DNA of 9,566 nucleotides from Bacteroidota bacterium. Its GTDB lineage: Bacteria; Bacteroidota; Kryptoniia; Kryptoniales; JAKASW01. The DNA is taken from contig JAJYOS010000149.1 of assembly GCA_021796055.1 (NCBI GenBank), positions 1 through 9,566 on the forward strand, written 5' to 3'. The translations under genes were made by a program, and so were the position numbers. A model generated the notes under the pieces. The model saw only the letters and a list, made by a program, of their open reading frames with translations. It was not told the origin of the DNA and made no database searches. Shown piece after piece: positions 5,164 to 9,566 of the stretch. The stretch's first letter is position 1. The number at the start of each line of letters is the position of its first letter.

Positions 5164-8014
5164 AGAAGGCATCGCAGGCCTTCTCAAGAAGATTTTCGAG
5201 CTGATCATCCACTCCGGCGCTGATCTCAATCCGGCCGAGTTCACAGACAGGCTCGAACAGGCAACCGCCGCTCTTCCGGACCAGTTCATGACGCTGAACA
5301 ATTTCGAGCGATTCCTCGACGTGACGCCGAACTCCGCGTCCGCCCTTTCCGATTTGTCGCGGGATCAAAAGCTCTTTAACGACTTCCTGAAGATTATTTC
5401 CACAAGTCAGTATCTCGCGGACATACTCGTCAGGCATCCGTCATATTTTCGCTTTCTCTTCTCCCCTTCCGGAATCCAGACTCAACTTGCGCCAGAGTCT
5501 CTCTACGGCGAACTCTACAACCAGGTTGGCATTTACAAAGAAGCCTCGCACAAGAACGATTACATCCGCAGGATTTATAAAAGGGAAATATTGAGAATAG
5601 GCGCCCGCGACATCTGCGGGAGGGATAAGCTTGAAGATACGACGCTGCAGATTTCGCGCCTTGCGGAGTGCATGCTCAGGATTTCCTTCGAGATCGCCTC
5701 GAAGGAAGTGAAGACCAAGCGCGGCGCCATCGCCTCTTCCATCAGCTGCATTGCACTTGGCAAGTTCGGCGGCAACGAGTTGAATTACAGTTCCGACATA
5801 GACCTTATATTCCTTTATGCCAAGGGGAAAGGCCAGGGAGATGTGGAAGCGTCGCAGGAAGCCAACCTGTTCGTCACCGAGCTGATGAAGCATTTGACCG
5901 GTGAGTCGCCGGAGGGACACCTTTACAGGATCGACCTCAGGCTGCGGCCCGACGGCTCATCGAGCGCGGCGGCGCAGAGCCTCGAGGGAATGATAGCTTA
6001 CTACGAGTCAAGGGGTGAGCTCTGGGAAAGGCAGATGCTTATAAAGGCGCGTCACGTTGCCGGAGACGACTCGCTGAGCCACACATTCCTAAATCACCTC
6101 CGCCCTTTCATCTACCCGAGAACGTGGCTCGAAAACCCGATCGATGAAATCCCGAGGATGAAGATACGAATCGAGACCGCGAATCCGAACGAGTTCAACA
6201 TAAAGCTGCGGCGCGGCGGAATACGGGATATAGAGTTCATCATCCAAGCCTTGCAGCTCCTGAACGGCGGCCCGGTACCTGAAGTTCAGACCGGCAACAC
6301 GCTCAGCGCTATCAAACTACTCGGCAAAAATAAGATCCTCAATAAGCAGGAGGCGGCTCTTCTTTCAAACGCCTACAGATTCTACAGACTCGTTGAACAT
6401 CGTCTCCAGCTTTTCAGCAACCTTCAAACGCACACGCTTCCTTCCGAGGCCGTCGAATTCAGAAACCTATCGAAGCGCTGCGGGTACAAAAACGAACGAA
6501 GGTTCAGGAACGAGCTCTTCGGCTACTTCGACAGCGTGTCGGACCTTTTCAATAACATCTTCAGGATCGAGCAACCCATCGAACGAAGCGAGATCGAACA
6601 GCTGCTGGAAGGTTCCGTGAACGAAGACAGGACGCGCAAGGTGCTCGAGAATTACGGTTTCGAGAGAATCGATGAGAGCTACAGAAATGTTCAATTCCTA
6701 TCTCGGGGCGTCACGAGAACCGGGGACATCGAGTTCCCATCCGGCGTCACGAAAGCGTTCCGTGAAGTTGCCCCCTCCTTATTCGAAGACATCAAGCTGA
6801 CAGTTGATCAAGACCTGACGCTCAAGAACCTCTCTCGCGTGGTTACAGCTGTGAAGAGTCTGGAGGTTTTTTACAAATCGCTTGAGGATGAAACATTCAG
6901 GCGCCTCATACTGACGCTCTGCTCGAAAGCCACAAGGTTTGTCGAATATCTGACCGTCGAGCCGCTCCTGCTCGATCTTCTCATTTCACCCGAGAGGCTC
7001 CTCGATGTGGCGACTTATTATCCGACGACATTGTCCCTTTCGCTTGTGCGCCAGTTCAATGAAATAAAGCTCGGCATGCTTTATCTGCTCGAGGATTTGA
7101 CGCTGTCGCAGGGTCAGGTCAAATGGACGGCCGTAGCGGAAACATTTCTCCTTGACTCGATTGAGAAAATCTTCCCGAAGAACAGGCCGGTCGTCATAGC
7201 TGGCGGGAAGTTCGGCTCAGGAGAGATGTCTTTCATGTCCGATCTTGATGTAGTGTTCATTCTTCCCGATAAGCTGAAAAAGAACAAGCCCTCTTTCGAA
7301 AAAAAGATACCGGAAATTCAAAAGAGACTCCTGGACACGAACGAAAAGCCGATATTCACTGTTGACCTGAAGCTGCGTCCCGAGGGAAAGAGCGCCCCGC
7401 TTCTCATGACCGAATCTGAATATGAGGTCTACCTTGAGAAGCGCATGTCGGTCTGGGAAGTCATGGCGATGACAAGATTCAGGAGCATCATCCCTTCCGA
7501 CAGAATCACCGAGGCCATTTCCCGAACGCTCGGAACTTTTCGTCTTACTCGACCGGCCATCGAAGAAATTTCCTCGATATACGGCAAGGTGATCCAGAGC
7601 AAAAGCTATTTCCACGAGACCGACGTCAAGTCAGGCGACGGCGGGATGTTTGCGGTTGAGTTCTTGGTACAGACGCTTGTGCTCGCCCATCTTGACAAGA
7701 TGCGCGCCTTCCTTCCCGGAACGGTCACCGACCTTCTCGAAAAGCTAGCACGAATCGGGGCGTTGCCCGAGGAGTCGGCACAGGAGGCGAAAGAGAGCTT
7801 CGAATTTTACAGGATGATAGAGTTCTCGAATTATGCCTCGTTGTCAAAGACGAACCACAAGATCCCTCACGACGAGCATGAGCTCGCTTCCCTAGCGGCC
7901 CACCTTGATTTCAAGAATTCGGATGAGTTCCTCGACAGTTTGAAATCGAGAATGCGAAGGATGAGCTCGCTCTTCAAGAAGGTCATCGCAGAACTTGCGG
8001 AAGCGGCGGATTAA
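5129..8014 (+). CDS. glnE: Bifunctional glutamine synthetase adenylyltransferase/adenylyl-removing enzyme
   Basis: GlnE adenylylates glutamine synthetase to lower its activity and removes the AMP again, usually steered by PII. At 961 aa it is close to the E. coli protein (946 aa). The N-terminal adenylyl-removing nucleotidyltransferase domain shows GKFGGNELNYSSDIDLIF at about 211-228 (D223, D225), followed by YRIDLRLRPDG (267-276). The C-terminal adenylyltransferase domain shows GGKFG at 692-696 and SDLD at 704-707, then VDLKLRPEGK. The C-terminal copy is less canonical, with Ser where the second Gly of GKLGG usually stands. The ATG at 5129 overlaps the M20 gene by 35 bases; an ATG at 5078 and a GTG at 5147, the latter preceded by GGAAGGAAGA, are alternatives. 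Neither glnA nor a PII gene is in the window. The next gene follows in the same frame after a single TAA. Confidence 0.95.
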   Translation: MHPEGRVDSATKEGIAGLLKKIFELIIHSGADLNPAEFTDRLEQATAALPDQFMTLNNFERFLDVTPNSASALSDLSRDQKLFNDFLKIISTSQYLADILVRHPSYFRFLFSPSGIQTQLAPESLYGELYNQVGIYKEASHKNDYIRRIYKREILRIGARDICGRDKLEDTTLQISRLAECMLRISFEIASKEVKTKRGAIASSISCIALGKFGGNELNYSSDIDLIFLYAKGKGQGDVEASQEANLFVTELMKHLTGESPEGHLYRIDLRLRPDGSSSAAAQSLEGMIAYYESRGELWERQMLIKARHVAGDDSLSHTFLNHLRPFIYPRTWLENPIDEIPRMKIRIETANPNEFNIKLRRGGIRDIEFIIQALQLLNGGPVPEVQTGNTLSAIKLLGKNKILNKQEAALLSNAYRFYRLVEHRLQLFSNLQTHTLPSEAVEFRNLSKRCGYKNERRFRNELFGYFDSVSDLFNNIFRIEQPIERSEIEQLLEGSVNEDRTRKVLENYGFERIDESYRNVQFLSRGVTRTGDIEFPSGVTKAFREVAPSLFEDIKLTVDQDLTLKNLSRVVTAVKSLEVFYKSLEDETFRRLILTLCSKATRFVEYLTVEPLLLDLLISPERLLDVATYYPTTLSLSLVRQFNEIKLGMLYLLEDLTLSQGQVKWTAVAETFLLDSIEKIFPKNRPVVIAGGKFGSGEMSFMSDLDVVFILPDKLKKNKPSFEKKIPEIQKRLLDTNEKPIFTVDLKLRPEGKSAPLLMTESEYEVYLEKRMSVWEVMAMTRFRSIIPSDRITEAISRTLGTFRLTRPAIEEISSIYGKVIQSKSYFHETDVKSGDGGMFAVEFLVQTLVLAHLDKMRAFLPGTVTDLLEKLARIGALPEESAQEAKESFEFYRMIEFSNYASLSKTNHKIPHDEHELASLAAHLDFKNSDEFLDSLKSRMRRMSSLFKKVIAELAEAAD

Positions 8015-8015
8015 C

Positions 8016-8023
8016 GGGGAGGG
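8016..8023 (+). promoter_or_regulatory. Strong ribosome binding site before DUF2723 gene
   Basis: GGGGAGGG begins 2 bases after the glnE stop and ends 3 bases before the TTG at 8027. It is the strongest Shine-Dalgarno match noticed in the window and supports this unusual start codon. Confidence 0.6.
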
Positions 8024-8026
8024 CTG

Positions 8027-9566
8027 TTGAAGGGATCAAGGAAGAGGGCGTCGGATTCCCGCGCGCCTGGGAAAGAAAACGTCGGGTGTCCATCGATAGC
8101 GGTCGCGCGGCAGGACATTCTCATCTCAACTATCGTGGCTGCTTTTTCCTTCCTAATCTATATTCAAACGATGTCGAGAAGCATCCCCTATATAGACGGA
8201 GGAGAACTTACAACCGACCTGTGGACACTCGGAATAGCTCATCCCACCGGTTATCCACTTTACACCTTGCTCGGCTATCTCTTCGTCCATATCCCCATCC
8301 TTCCCGAAGTCGCCATGCGGGCCAACCTGTTCGCGGCGCTGTGTACGTCGATCGCCGCGGGCATCGTGTATCTCGCTTTCTTCAGGGCACAAACTGTCTT
8401 CGCTTTGCGGGAAACGAAGCAAGCGCAGAAGTCCGGAAGCGTTAAGGGATCGCAAAGCTCGCGCATCGTCTCTTCCTACAACGAGGACATTGTCCGGTGG
8501 AGCTCATTGATAGCGGCCTTCACTCTTGTCTTCTCTCTCACGTTCTGGGATGAAAGCACTCGCGTCGAGTCATACTCGCTACAGCTTATCCTATTCTCAC
8601 TCATCATGTTTACCTGGTTAGGCCTTTACGCAAGTCCAAAGAAGTCAAGCGCGTTTGTCGCCGGGCTTGCCCTCGGCCTAGGCTTCACCAACCACATGAC
8701 CACGATCCTAACTTTGCCAGCTCTCATTTTTCTCGCTGTACTCAAATACAGGAACACGAAGTTCAGTCCAAGGCTAATACTTTACACTTTATGCGGAGGA
8801 CTCCTCGCCGGGTTTCTTTATCTCTATCTTCCCATTCGCGCGTCACAAAATCCGCTAATGAACTGGGGGAACCCGGATACTTTCAAGAGGTTCATCTGGC
8901 AGGTTACGGGAAAGCAATTTAATACCTGGATGTTCAGTTCGTTCGCGGTATTCAAACATCAATTCTGGGTCTTCATCTCGTCACTGTACATTGAATACAG
9001 GATTGCCTTGGTCTTCATACTCGCCGGAGTGTTCGTATCCTTCATCTATCAACGGAAGTTGTTCTGGTGGACCCTCCTTCTCCTCGTGGGCGATCTAGTT
9101 TACGCGACCAACTATAGTATTCACAACATCTCAAGCTATTTCCTCCTTGCATACATCTCGCTCGCCCTGCTCGGTGCTATAGGATTCCGGTTCGTCCTCC
9201 GGCGTTTTGTCTCACAAAAACGCCTTAGGGCTGTCGCTCTCGCGGCGCTTTTGATCTTCCCAGGTTTTTCCGCCGCGGAGAATTTCTCGAAAGTCGACAG
9301 GCACAACGACTTCGCGGTAGAAATGTACACGAGGGACATACTGACGAGCGTTCCTCACAATTCCGTGATCCTTTCCTTCCAGTGGGACGATTGGGTCGCG
9401 GGTTCATTGTACTACCAGCATGTCGACAAAGTTCGTCCGGACGTAATTGTTATCGATAAAGAGCTCCTCAGGCGTTCATGGTACGCTGCCCAGGTGCATG
9501 AAAGGTATCCTTTCCTCTTCCCGGCAGACGATCCCATTTACAGCGCGTACCAGGAGAACCTCCGTA
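8027..9566 (+). CDS. DUF2723 (TMEM260-like) multi-pass membrane protein, 3' partial
   Basis: The frame stays open from the glnE stop to the right edge, giving at least 513 residues. After a basic, polar N-terminus (about 1-29) comes a membrane segment (about 30-48). The DUF2723 hallmark follows: YIDGGELTTDLWTLGIAH at 55-72, then PTGYPLYTLLG. Further hydrophobic helices are separated by the loop FWDESTRVESYSLQ and by LGLGFTNHMT. After about residue 400 the chain becomes soluble, with ILSFQWDDWVAGSLYYQ. The family belongs to the GT-C-like membrane glycosyltransferases; the eukaryotic relative TMEM260 is a protein O-mannosyltransferase. The sugar and acceptor here are unknown. The start is a TTG at 8027 with a strong ribosome binding site; the first ATG (8171) would remove the first membrane helix. 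It lies 12 bases after glnE, probably cotranscribed, without an obvious functional link. Confidence 0.88.
   Translation, partial: MKGSRKRASDSRAPGKENVGCPSIAVARQDILISTIVAAFSFLIYIQTMSRSIPYIDGGELTTDLWTLGIAHPTGYPLYTLLGYLFVHIPILPEVAMRANLFAALCTSIAAGIVYLAFFRAQTVFALRETKQAQKSGSVKGSQSSRIVSSYNEDIVRWSSLIAAFTLVFSLTFWDESTRVESYSLQLILFSLIMFTWLGLYASPKKSSAFVAGLALGLGFTNHMTTILTLPALIFLAVLKYRNTKFSPRLILYTLCGGLLAGFLYLYLPIRASQNPLMNWGNPDTFKRFIWQVTGKQFNTWMFSSFAVFKHQFWVFISSLYIEYRIALVFILAGVFVSFIYQRKLFWWTLLLLVGDLVYATNYSIHNISSYFLLAYISLALLGAIGFRFVLRRFVSQKRLRAVALAALLIFPGFSAAENFSKVDRHNDFAVEMYTRDILTSVPHNSVILSFQWDDWVAGSLYYQHVDKVRPDVIVIDKELLRRSWYAAQVHERYPFLFPADDPIYSAYQENLR

Noticed and set aside
8086..8445. 119-codon plus-strand open frame with an ATG at the start of the DUF2723 region
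   Set aside because: It is Arg/His/Ser-rich with no motif and overlaps the clear DUF2723 frame, which carries the family hallmark at the same position.
1..9566. Undescribed mobile, defence or CRISPR system
   Set aside because: All gene-bearing sequence is explained by conserved housekeeping or known families. No direct-repeat array, transposase, integrase or toxin-antitoxin pair was seen.

Overview
This is a stretch of ordinary bacterial chromosome from an organism with moderate GC content. The gene content suggests the Bacteroidota/Ignavibacteria side of the FCB group. It has a DUF2723 (TMEM260-like) membrane protein, a full-length two-domain GlnE, and a phospholipid gene pair leading into cinA-thpR-recA. 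This placement is an inference from gene content and protein style, because the window holds no rRNA or other firm taxonomic marker.

Left half (about 1-3614, minus strand): a five-gene run transcribed leftward as pgsA, pgpA, cinA, thpR, recA. The first two genes encode consecutive steps of phosphatidylglycerol synthesis: PgsA makes phosphatidylglycerol phosphate and PgpA dephosphorylates it. cinA (NMN deamidase/CinA protein), thpR (2',3'-cyclic RNA phosphodiesterase, LigT family) and recA follow. Genes overlap or nearly touch at pgsA/pgpA and thpR/recA. recA is not intact. After codon 80 or 81 its reading frame breaks, and the outermost 27 bases encode ARLMSQALR in the opposite orientation, which matches a conserved internal RecA segment from far downstream. 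The join sits on a perfect 8-bp inverted repeat, so this edge looks like a fold-back (inverted) chimera or, less likely, a real inversion.

Middle (3615-3945): a 331-bp divergent intergenic region. It carries one plausible sigma70-like promoter for the leftward operon, lying unusually close to the pgsA start. I see no convincing gene or rightward promoter.

Right half (3946-9566, plus strand): an M20 family amidohydrolase, then glnE (glutamine synthetase adenylyltransferase/adenylyl-removing enzyme), whose start lies inside the M20 3' end, then a DUF2723 multi-pass membrane protein. The last gene most likely starts at a TTG 12 bases after the glnE stop and runs off the right edge. The spacing suggests one transcript.

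I found no CRISPR array, transposase, phage gene, tRNA or rRNA, and no sign of an undescribed defence or mobile system. The most notable signal is the inverted recA junction at the left edge.
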